Notes: generated by a model from the letters alone, not told the origin. 64,000 nt of DNA from Pseudocercospora fijiensis CIRAD86 (GCF_000340215.1 NW_006921533.1:4738979-4802978), one strand, 5' to 3'; positions 33,800-47,430 are shown, numbered from the stretch's first letter. Numbers and translations are program-made.

Positions 33800-35095
33800 A
33801 TAGACACGCCTAACGAATGGATTTAAAACACAAGACCTAACGACGTACCCGACTTTTTAAGCTTAGTATAGAATGAAATCCCCGCTACGCGCGAATAGCT
33901 AGATCACGCCTACGCTACCGACCCGGAACTGCTCGTTAACCTACTTAAGGCTTATAAAGATGCTACTCGTTTCCTCTCGGTCTCCCGTACTAGCCTTAGT
34001 ACGGCTCTTAGCGACGCGAATGCTTCTATCGCGGAAAAAGAAGACGAGGTAGGCCGCCTCTAGTCGCAGCTCGCCTCTACTCGCCTAAGCGCCGCGGTAC
34101 CCGCTTCTTACCTATTTATACCTACTTCGAATAAGAGTAAGAAGCTAAGCGACCCCGAACGCTTTACCGGTAAGCGTAAAGTATACGAAGAATTTAAGAT
34201 ATAGGTTAAGATCTGCTTTCTCGCTAACGCCGACTATTATCCGACTAAAGCTTTAAAGACCGGATTTATGTTTTCTTTGCTCGGTAGCTCCGCCCTCGAT
34301 TCCTGCTATAGCCTCTTAGAAAATATAGAAACAACTATAACGGCTACTATCTAGAAGGCCCTCGACGCTAGTTTCGGCGATCCCGACTATAAGTAAACTA
34401 CGCGCCTAAACTTAGACAAACTTAAGCAAGTAAACAAGACCTACTAAGAGTACTATACCGCCTTCTAATACGAGATTAGGTACGCCGAATACCCCCCGGA
34501 CGTCGCTAAGTAGATCTTAGTGCGCGGCCTTAGCGAAGAAATAATGCTATAAGTCCGCGATAAGGATACGGAGAATCTAAACATTACCGAACTATACGCC
34601 TTACTTACGCGTATCGACAATACGACTCGAAACTTCGCGAAAATTATCGCTAACCGCGGAGGCGCCTATACGAATGCCGGTCGCTTTACGTCGCCGTTCG
34701 CTACGCTACCGTCGAAGTTATAGACAGCTTAGACGCCGGCTTTAGTACTAGCTCCGGCTATAGCCCTAACACCGCTAGGCGCCTAGCCTGCCGCTAATCC
34801 GATAGATTTAAGCGCTGCCTCGCTCGGCGCCCGTCTACGCGCGCCCCTAGTAAATAGCAAGCTTTTAGAAGAAGAGAAGTAGCGTCGCCGTATAGTAGGA
34901 GAATGTATCTACTACGGAGTAAAAGGATATATTACTCGCCTCTACCTATCTCTCGTCGGCCGGCTAAATACGCTAACGATATAGCGAGTCGCCGCCGCGA
35001 ATGTTACGACTCTAGATACGCCTTTACCGGCTAGCGCTGCTCCGAGCGGCTAGGGAAAAGCTTAAACCTTGTATATAGTCGCTTATAAGGTTTAT
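33800..35095 (+). pseudogene. Element C gag
   Basis: Start codon now ATA at 33800 (IDTPNEWI). The frame includes LVNLLKAYKDATRFLSVSR, a capsid-like core (DPERFTGKRKVYEEFKI, AKALKTGFMFSLLGSSALD-like, NLDKLKQVNKTY), and near 34900 a zinc knuckle now CIYYGVKGYITRLYL, with Cys and His changed to Tyr. The pol frame begins afterwards, one base back, consistent with a -1 frameshift, although indels could mimic this. Confidence 0.8.
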
Positions 35096-35099
35096 TCGT

Positions 35100-38000
35100 T
35101 CTAAAACTGAAAGTATCTACTACTACCTTCCCTTTCTCTAGCTTAGCTATAGAGAAAGAGTTAGTCTACTAGCCTTTCGTAGTAGAAACGTTAATAGGAA
35201 ATTAAAAGAAATTATTAAAAACTATAGCTCTTATTAACAACGGCGTAACCGGCTACTCGTTTATAGATTACGACTATACGAGAGAGCTCGGCTTAACGTT
35301 CTAAGACCTTACGTACGCTCGGGAGTTAGAAATGTTTAACGGTACGACCGCGGCCGCCGGCAAGGTAACCTAGATCTGCTACTTATCTATTACTATCGGC
35401 CTGTATACCGAACATATTATGTTTTTCCTTACGAAACTCCCGAAGACTTACCCCGTTATTCTTAGTCTTCCTTAGCTTAAAAAGCATAACCCGGTTATCG
35501 ACTAGGCCTCCGAATATCTATCCTTTACGAGTAAGCATTGCGCTAAGCACTGCTTTAACGAATCTAGTTCTACCTCCGATACTCCCCGAGATTATACCGT
35601 ATTCGCTATTAGCGCGGCTGCCTTCTCGCGTCTTGCCCGCGATAAACGTACTTAGATCTTCGCTATAATAATATAGGATATCGAGAAGGCTATCCGAAAG
35701 TTCGACGAAGAACTAACAGATCTAAGAACGAAACTACTAAAGGAGCATTAGCACCGACTCTACTAGTTTTCGAAGAAGAACGCCGATATTCTGCTACCGT
35801 ACCGGCTAGGTGTCGACTACAAAATCGAGCTAATCGACGGTAAGCCGCCGCCGTATAGCCCTCTCTACTCGATATCTTAAGATAAGCTCCTCGTACTAAA
35901 GAAATACCTAGAAGACAACCTGTAAAAGGGCTTTATCCGCCCTAGTTCCTCCGAAGCAGCCGTACTAGTTATGTTTGCCTAGAAACCCGGCGGAGGTCTC
36001 CGTTTCTACGTAGACTACCGGGGCCTTAACGCGTTAACGAAAAAGAACCGCTACCTAATCCCTCTCGTAAACGAAACGCTCGAACGCCTTTCGAAGGCTC
36101 GCTAGTTTACTAAGCTCGACGTAATCGCCGCCTTTAACGCGATCCGTATTACCGAGGGAGACGAATAGTTAATAGCTTTCCGAACCCGTTACGGCCTTTT
36201 TAAATACCTAGTCTTGCCGTTCGGGCTCTATAACGGACCTAGCACGTTCTAATTACACATTAACGATACGCTTAAAGAATTCCTAGACGCCTTCGTCTCG
36301 GCGTATATAGACGATATCCTAATTTATAGCAAAACGAAAGCGGAATACTACGAACATATCGAAAAGGTACTTAAGAAACTCGTAGAAGCCGGACTATATA
36401 TCGACATCGATAAGTGCGAATTCTATAAGTAAGAGGTGAAATTCCTCGGCCTTATTGTCTCTTTAGAAGGTATTCGAATAGATCCCGGTAAGATCGAAGC
36501 CGTTCTAAACTAGGGAGTGCTACGAAACGTAAAAGAAGTCTAGGGCTTCCTCGGTTTTGCTAACTTCTACCGGAGATTTATACGGAATTTTAGCGGAATC
36601 GCCCGTCTACTTACGGCACTTACGCGGAAAGACGTTAAATTTGAATAGTTACTAGCCTATTAAGAAGCCTTCGACTAGTTACGGTAAAGTTTTACGACCG
36701 TACCGATCCTATAGTACTTCGACTTCGATAAAGAAACGCGCCTAGAAACCGATGCTTCCGACGGTATAACTAGCGCTATTCTCCTTTAACGAACGACCCC
36801 GGAAGATGCGTAGCTGCCCGTAGCCTACCTCTTTAAGAAAATGTCCTCCGTAGAATGCAATTACGATATCTACGATAAGGAGCTCCTCGCAATCGTTAAG
36901 GCTTTCGAAGAATAGCGTCCGGAACTCGAAGGTTCTAAGTTACCGATCTAGGTTAGCTCGGATTACAAGAACCTTATCTACTTTCTTAAGAGCAAAATCC
37001 TTAGCCGTAGGTAGGTACGCTAGAGTGAGTTTCTTTCCCGGTTTAACTTCGTTATTTAGTATACGCCTAGCAAAGCAAACTTATAGGCCGACGTACTTAC
37101 GAGGCGCAACGGAGACTCGCCTTTAGATCGAGGTCCGTAGCGTAAAGAATAGTCTATCCTTAAGGAGTACAACCTTAGCTAGGAACTATACGAGCTCCTC
37201 GGAGACGACTTTACCGGCCTAGAGCCTCTCGTAGTATCCTTTATACTAATAGCCGCTCCCGCCTTTCTTAGAGACGACGATAGCTCGGACGACGAAAACA
37301 CGAGTTTAGAAAGCTTAGATAGCGACTAGGAAAGCGAAGAGGAAGCATAGGACCTCCTCGAACCTACCTAGCTCGAATAGCAGCTTACGATAGTATACGC
37401 CGAAGACGCTTTTACTAAAGGTCTAATTTAAGCTTTATAGAACGAGGAGCGGTTATACGAGAACGTTTCTCTCTCGGAGTACGAGCTCCGTAGAACTCTA
37501 CCGCGAGCACCCTGTATAACATTTAGAAATGCCCTCTACGTCCCGGACTTCGAAGATTTACGCGACTAGATTATGCGTTCCGCTTATAACCCTCTCGGAA
37601 TAGTATATCCTAGTCGAGCTAAGATATTGTCTTAGCTTCGGAAGTAGTACTACTAGCCTAATCTATACCGAGATATCGACCGATTCGTTAAGAACTACGT
37701 AGTATACCGTAGGGCGAAAGCAGATACGCGTAAGCCGCAAGGGCTGCTAAAACCTCTTAAAGTCCCTCTACGACTATAGCAATATATTTTAATAGATTTT
37801 ATTATAGGCCTACCGAAAGGATCCGACTTTAACGGCCTCTAGTTTTAAAACATGCTAGTCGTAGTTTGCCACCTTACGAAACGTAAGAAGGTATTAAATG
37901 CCCGTAGCCTAACCGTAAAGAATACGGCCTAGGTCTTCTACCGGGACGTATAGAAAGATACAGGCCTACTTAAATCAATTGTATCTAATCGCGGCCCGAA

Positions 38001-39060
38001 TTTCGTTGCCCGTTTCTAGAAGCGCCTCTACGAACGATTGAAAATTTAAGCGCGCCTTTTAACGGCTTACTACCCGCAGACCGACGGGTAAACCGAATAG
38101 GCTAACGCGTAGATCGAGCAAATTATTAGGTACTTCTATAATTACTACTAAAACGACTAGCTAAGATTGACGCCTTCTATTAAATTTGCTATTAATAATT
38201 AGGAATCGGCTACAACTTAGACTACGCCGTTCTACGCCTCTACTAGATTTTACCCCCGAACCGGTATAGAACTAATAGAGATCGAACTAGAGCCCCCGGT
38301 AAACGATCCGGAAAGAGACGCCGATACCTTCGCTCTTTAAATAGCCTAGACCTACTAAGAGCTCTAGGACGAGATAAGGTATACCTAAGAAGTATACGAG
38401 CACTATACTAATTAGCGCAGACGCGCCGCGCTAGATTACTAGGTCGGAGATTACGTCTACCTCGACTTACGATATATTAGAACTAACCGACCTTCGAAAA
38501 AGCTCGACTAGAAAAATCTAGGACCCTTCCGAATTATAAAGAAAGTCGGCATACACGCATACGAACTGGATCTCCTAGAAAATCTTAACATTTACCCGGT
38601 TAAATACGTTGTTAATCTAAGAACCGCCGGAGAAATCGCGGACCCCGAAGACATCCCGCCGATACCGGAAGCTACCGAGGCTACCGATTAGGCCGAAGAC
38701 GAGCCGGAATCTGCCTTAGGCACAGTACGGGCGATTATCGAATAGAGCTTTAGTAATACAAATTTCGGAAATCTTAATCCTCCCGGGCCGTAGGGAGAGG
38801 TATAATAGGAGGGGTACTCGGACGAGGATACAACCTAGGAACCTCTACGCTATATTATCTTCGCCCGCGAAGCAATCGAGGAATTCCTACGAGACTATAC
38901 CGACTATACGATAATAGAAGGAGCTGTCCCGGAACATTTTCTCCGAGAAGCGTACGAATGGAATTTAGATTAAGGTCTCCGACCCGAACTAGGACAAGAA
39001 TACTAGCACCTATTATATACGGACCTCCTTTAGCGTCGTAGGAACTCCGCGCAAAACGAG
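35100..39060 (+). pseudogene. Element C pol: protease, RT, RNase H, integrase
   Basis: Protease-like region near 35240 (ALINNGVTGYSFIDYDYTRE). RT is well kept: [48 protein letters not shown], and an intact YIDD at 36304-36315 ([10 protein letters not shown]). Connection [15 protein letters not shown]; RNase H ETDASDGITSAILL near 36750 and [13 protein letters not shown]. Integrase: NLYRDIDRFVKNY, ILIDFIIGLPKGSDF, SIVSNRGPNFVARF (D to N), LTAYYPQTDG, then GDYVYLDLRYIRT and KVGIHAYELDLLENLNIYPVK. The C-terminal tail is acidic, lacking a convincing chromodomain. Insert-free apart from TAG/TAA changes. Confidence 0.9.
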
Positions 39061-39071
39061 GGGGGGGCTAC

Positions 39072-39748
39072 TATTATAGTAGCTACCTAGAAAGTACCGA
39101 CAAGTCCTATAAGCTAGCCGCTATACTATAAAGTAATATCGGATTTAAGTTGCCTTAGCAGTAGGGGCCCCTAGCGAAGCAGGTCGCCTAGTACGCCTAG
39201 TACGCCTAGTACGCCTAGGTCGCCTAGTACGCCTAGGTCGCCTAGTTAGCCGCTTACTTAGCCGCATAACGTAACATCTTAGGGACTCCCGCGGAGGCCG
39301 TATATAGTAGAACAATACGTTATATATTAATACACAAACGACGGGACTGCACTAAACTACGCGTACGTATATACGGACGATAGCAAGCGAGATATATAGA
39401 GTCGTAGGACAGATCCGAGTAGTAGGAAGGAACCGGAAGGCAGGGAAGAGCTAGGAGAAACATGTTTGCTTAAGAGCGGTTAAACGAGTTCGTATACGCG
39501 CGCTACGCAAGTTAGCTAGGAGACAAAGGCGCTGCGAGACAGCGGACATACGTACTTACGCTTACGCGTCGGACGCGCTAGACGGCCGTAGGGCGGAATA
39601 CTAAGGAAGGGGCTCTCCCTCTAAGGCACCCTTCTTCCTTTCTTCGTAGTTCGTCTTATATAGATAGTAGCTATATTGATTTAGTGCTCCCTTTAGTTTA
39701 GTTTAAAGTTTCGTATACATTCTTACTGCTTAGCTACTAACCCTTACA
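39072..39748 (+). repeat. Element C 3' LTR
   Basis: Starts TATTATAG (TG to TA), ends CTTACA, followed by AAGGC. Confidence 0.92.
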
Positions 39749-40543
39749 AAGGCGAAGGACCTTGCGTTCGAGAACATCTACGATAGGAGCCTCTTAACCT
39801 TTAATAATAAAACCCGCACTATTAATATAATAGCCCTTCTCTTTTAGTAGATCTTTAGTAGACTAGGCGTTAAGATCTACTTCGGTAATAGCATCCTTAT
39901 ACCGCTTCTAGTAGGCTATCGTAAAGTCGTTAAGTGCGAAAGTCAAGTTAACTAATTACTTGCTATGCTTCTTACTAGTAGTAGAGACTCGATAGATTAT
40001 AGTACGGGAAAGATACTCTACGCCCTCGCGACGGATCGGATACTTATTAACGAACGACGCAACCTACTTAGTACGCTCTTATCTATCGTAGGCGAAGTTA
40101 ATAAGGCTCTTTAGGAGACTGCTCGGACCTCCCTACTACTCGAAGGCTTAATTAAGGTTCGTAAAGCGTATACGAATCGTAGTGCCCGCCGTCTCGAGGC
40201 TATAGATAATAGGAAAGGCTTAATAAAGCTCTATATCCTAAAGAACGTCTCGCTTAAAGATACGCTTACTAATGTCCTAGCGTAAGTTGTTTATACTATA
40301 CGATACTAAGATAGCAGCCTTCTTAATATTTCTGTCGATAACGCGTAGTAAGGTATAAGCGGTCTTAATCTTCTTTTAGGGGTCGTCGATAGCAGTAACG
40401 ATCTAGAAATAGTGCTCGAGACTAGTTATAGCGACTAAGGCGCTATCGGAGGGGGCTTCGATCGGGACTAATACGGCTAGGTTAAGGGCTAGTAGGTTGC
40501 TGCTACTACTAGCGCCTAGCGGATTTAGGGCGCTAGAAGATAT
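39749..40543 (-). pseudogene. Family-A accessory frame, N-terminal part (A2; unknown protein)
   Basis: Start at 40543-40541 reads ATA; the A1 copy shows ATG at the same place (26-24). The frame gives SSSALNPLGASSSSN, EAPSDSALVAITSLEHYF, IKTAYTLLRVIDRNIKKAA, LETAGTTIRIRFTNLN, LVNLTFALNDFTIAY and STKDLLKEKGYYINSAGF, with TAG/TAA at Gln-like positions. The joined protein is about 344 residues. It lies about 1.1 kb downstream of pol on the same strand in both units, so it is part of the repeat unit. I recognise no family; Gag-like, env-position or captured host gene are all possible. Confidence 0.55.
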
Positions 40544-40770
40544 CTTAGTCGACTAGAGCGGAAAGGAGTTAGTAACGAATTTGCAAAAACGTTCGTAGCT
40601 TGTTAATAATAATTAAAGGTTTTAGATAAAAGAAAAGGGGAGGGGGTAGGCGGTAATAAGCTAGTTAGCGTTTAAGTAGAAGAAAGAGCTTAGAAAGCTC
40701 GCCTTAAATAGAGTGCAAAGGTAGCGTAGTCCGTATATTCCGGTAAAGCAAACGGATAACGACTATATAT
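40544..40770. other. Family-A spacer, part 1 (A2)
   Basis: Matches 27-240. No coding frame. Interrupted at 40770 by element B1, with TATAT duplicated on both sides. Confidence 0.55.
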
Positions 40771-40966
40771 TGTAAGAAGGGTATATTAGCAGGTAGATAG
40801 GGTAGTAGTAGGTATAGGTAGTATTCGATAAGGAGCTAGGAGGAGAGGGAGGAAGGTAGGTAAGTTAGCCTATTACTAAGCGCTAAGCCCTGCCTAAGGC
40901 ACTAAGACCCTAGCTTTACTTAGCCTAGTTACATACTAATTACGTATAGCCTCTTTAGCCCTAATA
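40771..40966 (-). repeat. Element B1 3' LTR
   Basis: TGTAAGAAGG..CTAATA. On the minus strand a purine-rich stretch (AGAAGGGAAGCG) directly precedes it, a plausible polypurine tract. Confidence 0.9.
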
Positions 40967-42180
40967 TACGCTTCCCTTCTAAAGGCCGCGCCCTCGTAGC
41001 TAGTCTTTATTCTAGTCTTAACCTCTATTACTGCTAACTTAGTAGGTCTAATAAGCCGCCTAGTCCGCGCTAAATTAAACGCACAACTACCGATTATGTA
41101 ACTATATTAAACCTTACCTTCCAATATAATGTCTAACTCTAACTACGCTATCCTTATATATAATAAAGTAATATATAACTATAAGAATTAAGGACTATCG
41201 ACTAATTATAATACGAGCGTACCTTCCCTACTATAGTAGGTAGGTATACGGGGTATTGCAGCACTGCCCCTATTCTAAGTAATGTCGTACCGAGTTCTCT
41301 ACGTCTACTCTTAAAAGACCTAGAAATGTCCGCTCCCGAGGGTTGTTCTTATTATTACGAGGGCTATTATTTACTATCGTAGTTTTACTAGCCCTAATTA
41401 GTTAGGTTTAGTAGCCTTTAATTGTCAATCTTGTCTTATCTTTCAAAAAACACAGCTCGTCTAGTTTCTATAGGTAAAGGCTATTATAAGTGCAGTAGTA
41501 GAGGTTCGCCTCGCTTAAAGGGTTAGATAGATCGAGGAGTAACCTATTGTCTACAAGATCGACCCCGGCTAGCTTAGCTCTATAGTTTTTGCTTTTAGTT
41601 AGTCTATTAGTCGCTTAATCTTTTAGGCGGCTTAAAGTTTTAATTAAAGTTTTAATCGAAGGTGCCTTAGGCTCGTAGTATAGGTAAGGTTGTATCTATA
41701 AGCGCAGTAACAATAGCAAGTAATATTAATAATAGCGGCGCTAGTCGTCTTAGCGCTAACTTTACCTTCTTCTAATTTCCTTCTTTAACTAATAACAACT
41801 CGGCAATACTATTACTAATATAGCTGCGTCCTTCCTTTCTTAAATAGCAATACACTCCGCAATACTGTTACTAATATAGCCGCGCCGGCCGCGCCGTCCT
41901 TCGCTAGCTTATAGCGCAACGCTATTATCTTTATTACCGTTATTCGTACGCGCGCGCGCGTATCGCCCTTGTCGATCGCTTAGGCCTTAGAGCCTCGATA
42001 GAATAAAGGAATAAGAGAGGGCGCTAAGAGAAGGGTCTTATAGGGTGCGCTAGTAAAGAGGAAGATTCTATAGTAGTATAGTTTTATTATCCTTTATTAC
42101 TAACAATTGCTTGCCTCTAATTAGTTAGCTAATAGTACCCTAGGGGTAGTATTAATCCTAGGCCCTAATAGTAACATTAT
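40967..42180. other. B1 3' noncoding region
   Basis: About 1.2 kb between LTR and pol end, with no sustained frame. Contains a CG dinucleotide run (ACGCGCGCGCGCG near 41948, also in B2 near 54322) and the palindrome at 42130-42155. Confidence 0.5.
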
Positions 42181-45100
42181 AGCCTCTTAGCCTTCTTCTT
42201 GTCCTTTATACTAGTCTAATACTCGTCTAACAACTTAGTTATATCCTTAAAAGAGTCTTTAGCCTCCTACGAGTCCTATTTAGGTAAATAGCCTTACTAT
42301 CTTAGGAGGTACTCCTTCTTGCCTTATCTAGTCCGATGCTTTAGTATACGCTCTATAGACTACAGTTCTTTACTATTAGCTAAGACTTCTTCTAACTTAG
42401 TAGGCGCTTTATCGCCTTCGCGCTAGTAGTATAGTTTAAGGAGGGATATATAGAAGGTGTTATAGATAGTGTAATAAGGTAGAAGCTATAACTAATAGGC
42501 CTATGCGGAAGAGCCCTTAACTTCTCGAATGCGGAATAGGCTAATGTATCTTAGTGCGAGCTTAGGCCTTGTTTCGCTATTAGGTAATAGGTGCTTGCGG
42601 ATACGGAGGTTCTTAGTGCTTAGTATAACTATGTCGCCTTGTTTGAAGGTTATTAGTATATAGCGCTTATCGTAGTAGGTCTTTTAGTACTCTTAAGCCC
42701 TTGTTAGCTTCTTAGCTATCTTAGTATAGATTTCTCGTATCTTCTAGACACGTTCTATTGCCGCTAGTGTCTCTAGTACTTAACGCGCTTCCCTTTCCTT
42801 ACGCTCGGCCTCGAGCGATAGTAGGTCTTATAGTATAGCAGCGTTCTGCCCTATTATAGCTATGTATAGTAATACCTTAGTCGATAAGTAGACACTGTTA
42901 TTATATACGAATTTAGCTAGTTATAGGAGGTTTACCTAGTCGTTAGGGTTCTCGTTAATATAACTGCGCAGGTACTACTATAGGGTAGCATTCTGCCTCT
43001 CTATTTAACCGTTAGTCTATAGATAGAAGGCTATTAATAGCCGATGCTTTAGTCTTAGCTGCAAGCAAATCTCGCTCTAATAGTAAGATGTTAGTATCGA
43101 TCTACGATTAGACACTATCCCCTTAGGGGTCCCCTAATAGGTATAGAAGATATTGTTCTATAGCGCTTCTGCTATATTAATAGCAGTCTAATCTTTCCGC
43201 GCTAGGATGTATCGAGCGCCTTTAGTAAATCGATCTACTATAACAAGGATAGCTTTATACACATCCTTGCTGCCCTTACGCTTAGTAGGCGGAAGGCCTG
43301 TAATAAAGTCTATTATAAGCTTAGCAAATAGCTTCCTAGGAATAGGGAGTAAAGACAACTCGCTAAATAGTAAGTGCTTTAGTACTTTAACTCGCTAGCA
43401 TACTATATAGGTCTGTATATACTCCTTTATATGCCGCTTACTATTTAGCTAGTAGTATATACGCGATAGTAACTCGTGCGACCTCTCTATACTATAGTAA
43501 CTAGCGAGCTTACTATTATAGTGCCTCTTTAAAAGCTCTTATCTAATCGATTGTTTAGCGGGGATATAGTATCTGCCCTTAAACTTTAAGTAACCCTTAT
43601 CGTCGATCGACTAGTTATTACTCTTACTAAATCGAGTCGTTCGCCTACTTACAAGCCTATTAATGCGCTCGATAGCAAAGGCGTCCCTCTACTAAGTACG
43701 CAATAGCTTATCTATAAACGATTAACTATCCCTATTTATAAGGTTATTTAATAGCACCCTCGCTATCGAACGAGGTACGTATTATATACATTTAATAGTA
43801 CTAGTAGCCGGAACTACTGCAACCTCTTCTATAGTACTATCGCTATATAGACTATTACTATAAATAGCAATGTCCTTAATCGAGTTATTGTAGCTCGAGC
43901 GATCTGCGTCCTTTCTAACGCATACTAAAAGAACGACAACTCTACTATAGTATTTGTTGCCGCCGCGGGGTCCGGAAGTCCGCTTATCCTACGCTTGCTT
44001 ATTAATAATACGGGCTATAGCAATCTTATACTATAGGGTTGGAGACAATAAATTAATATACTAAGTCTCGCTATCGTAATTAGGTCGCCTCGATAGGCTA
44101 TTAGTAGGGTTACTTACGCCTAGCCGATATAATATATTAAAATCGAACCTAGCGAGGTAGACGGCCTATCTAGCCTATCGACCTGTGGCCCTAGTAACCT
44201 TCGTAATTCTATAGAGGTTGTTATAGTCTGTATAGACCTAAATTGTGCACCAAGCACTATCGAGATAGTAGCGCTAATGCTTAAAGGCTTCTACGATTGC
44301 TAAGAGCTCTTGCTCGTAAGTCTCGTATCGACGCTCTATATCGATTATCTTCCGTAAAAAGAAGGCAATTAGGTGCTAGTAATTGTCCTTATCTGATTGC
44401 TATAATATAATAGCCGATACAGCGAACTGTAAAGCGTTAGTCTTAATACAGATCTGCTTGCTTAGTACAAAATAGTACAATAAGGGGACTTTAGTAAAGC
44501 GTTACTTTAGACCGTTAAAAGCGGCTTGTATTTTATTAGTCTACCTAAACTCTCTAGAAGGGTTTGCCTTAGTCTTAGTAAGCTTAGTTAATAGCATTAC
44601 ATACCTCGAATAGCCCTTAATAAAACGGCGGTAGAAATTAGCGAAGCCGAGGAACGATTAAAGCTCCTTAATAGACGTAGGAATAGGCCATTTAGTAATT
44701 GTTTTAATCCGATTAGGATTAGCCTTAATACCCTCGGTTAATACGAGGAAGCTAAGGAAGGATACCTCTTTAGTAGCAAAGGTACATTTAGAAGGCTTAC
44801 AATATAGCCTATAGGCTTATAGGCGATCGAGCACCTTACGGACTATAGTCTAGTACTCCGCAATGTTAGGTAAGTATATATAAACTAGGATGTTATCTAG
44901 GTAAACTATATAAAGGTAGTCTAATAGGCCCGAAAGGGCCCGATTAATATAGGACTAGAATGTTGTAGGGGCGTTAGCTAAGCCGAATAGCATAACTAAG
45001 TACTCGAAATAGCTATAGCGAGTACGGAAGGCCGTCTTCTATTCGTCGCCCTTACGAATACAGATGCGATAGTACGCATCCTTAATGTCTAGTATAGTAT

Positions 45101-46180
45101 AGAAGTAGGCCCTAGAAAGGCGATCGAGGGTCTTATTAATAAGCGGAAGTAGACAGCGGTCTTTAATAGTAATAGCATTAAGTCTACGGTAATTAACGTA
45201 TAACCGTAGGCTACTATCCTTCTTTAGAACAAATAGGATTAGTATACTAGTAGGGCTGTTACTATACCGTATCCGGCTATTAGCTAGGTTTTCTTCTAAG
45301 TATTTACGTAATATAGCAAGCTCTCGTTTACTAAGGTTGTAGAGGGGACTAAAGGGAACCTCCTTGCCCTCTATAATATCAATCTTATAATCCGTCTCTT
45401 TAAATATAGGCAATGTCGATGCTAAGTAGTGTTTAAACACATTAATATAGGTCTCTCGAATAGGTTCTAGTATGCGCTTAAGCTATTTAGGGTCTATGCT
45501 ATTAGGGGGCATAGGTTTATCGTTATTACTACCGAGCAGGTCGGCAGTTAGATTAGCTAAGGCGGGGGTTAGGTTGCTAATAAATAGGACCCTAATATTA
45601 TTAGGATACTCGCTAATGTCGATGTATTTAATGTCCTCTCTCCTAGCGATTCTAAATCGCTATTATTAACTGCCTAAGTCTATAACTACAGTATAGTGCT
45701 TAAGAACAGGGTTGCTAATAACAATAGTAGCTCCCCTATATAGGTTGTCTATATCTACTACGTAGGCAGTAAAGCCTAGTAGGCGTTCATTTCCGAGGTC
45801 GTCCTTTAGAACTATAGGAATATAGTAGGCTCTATAGGTTAAGTGCCGAGCGTTATTAAACCAAGCAAGGGTTAGTAGGTTAGTCCTAGGTAGTTATCGA
45901 AGGTCTAATTGCTTAGCTAGGCGATAGCTAATAAGGGCACTAACTGAATTTCCTAGATCTAGTATAACCTTAGTTTAATAGTTAGTGCCCTTCGTGTCCT
46001 ATACAAGGCAGGAGCGTGTTATAGCTAGTACAATGTCGATAGTCTTACGCCGTATAAGGCTAACAGTTAGTACGGCGCTTACTCTTTTTTCGAAGGTTAG
46101 CCTATAGAGGTAGCGTTAGCCGCTAAGAGGTGCTTTCGGTATTTAGCGGAAGTACGGTTAATTCGGGCCTAGTCCTTAGG
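42181..46180 (-). pseudogene. B1 pol: protease, RT, RNase H, integrase, chromodomain
   Basis: RT: open stretch 45440-45039 with [55 protein letters not shown]; the active site reads YLDN (44903-44892), YLDD with GATGAC to GATAAC. Then [18 protein letters not shown], RNase H (NALQFAVSAIIL; YEQELLAIVEAFKH), integrase zinc region (LKRHYNSKLASYYSIERSH..YIVC), core (LIIDFITGLPPTKRKGS, AILVIVDRFTKGARYI, IVSNRRSILTSYY) and a C-terminal chromodomain at about 42360-42200 (SIERILKHRT, KKEYLL, LPK.DS.EAKDSFKDITKLL) whose Trp codons are TAG. Confidence 0.9.
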
Positions 46181-47430
46181 TTTGTCGTATTAGCCTAGTA
46201 GATAGCTAGTGCTATTACAATTAAAGCACTTTAATCCGGTTAGTAGACTACCGTAGCTATTGTTATTATTAGTAGAGCAGTTAGTATTATAGGGATACGA
46301 GCCCCTTCTACGACCCCTATCGCGGCCTCCTCTATATAGCCGCCGGCTACGGCCTCTTCTACGATCGTTACTGTTCCTATTGTTAGCATTGTTGTCCTAG
46401 TAGGAACCTTAGTTTCCTTCGCGGCTACTACGGTTGCTACGGTTAGTACTAGCTAGTCGGATTCTTAATTCTAGTCGCTATTAGAGTTAAATAGCCCGCT
46501 CGGCCGTTTCTACTTCGACTATAAATTGAATGCGCGTTAGATTAGTCTATTCGAATATACGGCGGCGGTCTAATTTAAGGATAAGTTCCTACCTAAGTTT
46601 TAGGCGTATCTCGGAGATCTATATAGAATTAGTCTTAGGCGGAAGGTCGTCTTTAAGGGTTTTTAAGTAGGCCTCGAATAAACGAGCCGATTGATTAGTC
46701 TTTTATTTAGCTCGAAGATACAGGTCCTAAGTATATTGTTGCCTTAGTATAGGGTTTCTAAGGGTGTCTAGTATAACAGTTTTGTAGGTTTGCTACTAAA
46801 TAGCGGTTCAATTATCGAGGGAATCGAAATAGTTATCCTATATACGCTTTAGGTCGCTATTAATGTACTATATAGCGTATACGACTAAGGAATAATCGTC
46901 TAGTAGCGCTCTTAGTGCATTACGCTAGTTGAGCTTATAGTTACGAATATAGTCGTTGTATTGCTTGCGACTAGAGCCGTTAAATACAGTACAGTCCTTA
47001 AGCTTAGCATCCTTCTTTTAGACTAGTAGTAAAGAAGGTCCTACTATTGGTTTAGTAGTAGTTATTAGGGCTTCCTAAAGGCGACGGAGCTCGAGGAGGT
47101 TATCTCTTAGCTATTGTTCTTAACGTAGGGCAGTAAGCCTATTTTAGGTAGCTTCTTAAAGTCTCCCTAATAGTTGAGGCCTAAAGGCTAGTTAGCTATA
47201 TCGTCGATTAATAATGTTGTTAAGAATGTCGTTAATAGGCAACTCTAGGTCGTTACCTAGAATTATAGGTTCTTCGGCAGGCCTAGTAGTAGGCTCTTTA
47301 GTAGGAGGCACTTTAGCAGGTGCTTTAGTAGGTACTTTAGTAGGTACTATGCTACTAGCGTTGTCGTTGCTAGCGCTACTAGCGGTAGCATAGTTGTTAT
47401 TGCTTCGTAATAAGCCGGCTATTGTAATAG
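46181..47430 (-). pseudogene. B1 gag
   Basis: N terminus near 47430 (ITIAGLLRSNNN, then a Pro/Thr/Lys repeat VPTKVPTKAPAKVPPTKEP), LELPINDILNNI, a capsid-like segment around 46500-47000, and a zinc knuckle near 46220 reading CFNCNSTSYLLG with the His changed to Tyr. An Arg/Asn/Gly-rich basic run precedes pol (about 46300-46450). Confidence 0.8.

Larger units (their letters stand above)
33090..39748 (+). mobile_element. Element C: complete plus-strand Ty3/gypsy retrotransposon
   Basis: 677-bp LTRs (33090-33766, 39072-39748), 5-bp target duplication AAGGC (33085-33089, 39749-39753), and a polypurine tract (AACGAGGGGGGGC) ahead of the 3' LTR. Gag and pol are both readable over their whole length with RIP-type stops. 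The LTRs differ by scattered C/T and G/A changes. It interrupts the accessory frame of unit A2. Confidence 0.93.

Noticed and set aside
43207..43398. Plus-strand 63-codon stretch
   Set aside because: Antisense to the B1 integrase.
45472..45669. Plus-strand 65-codon stretch
   Set aside because: Antisense to the B1 pol region between protease and RT.
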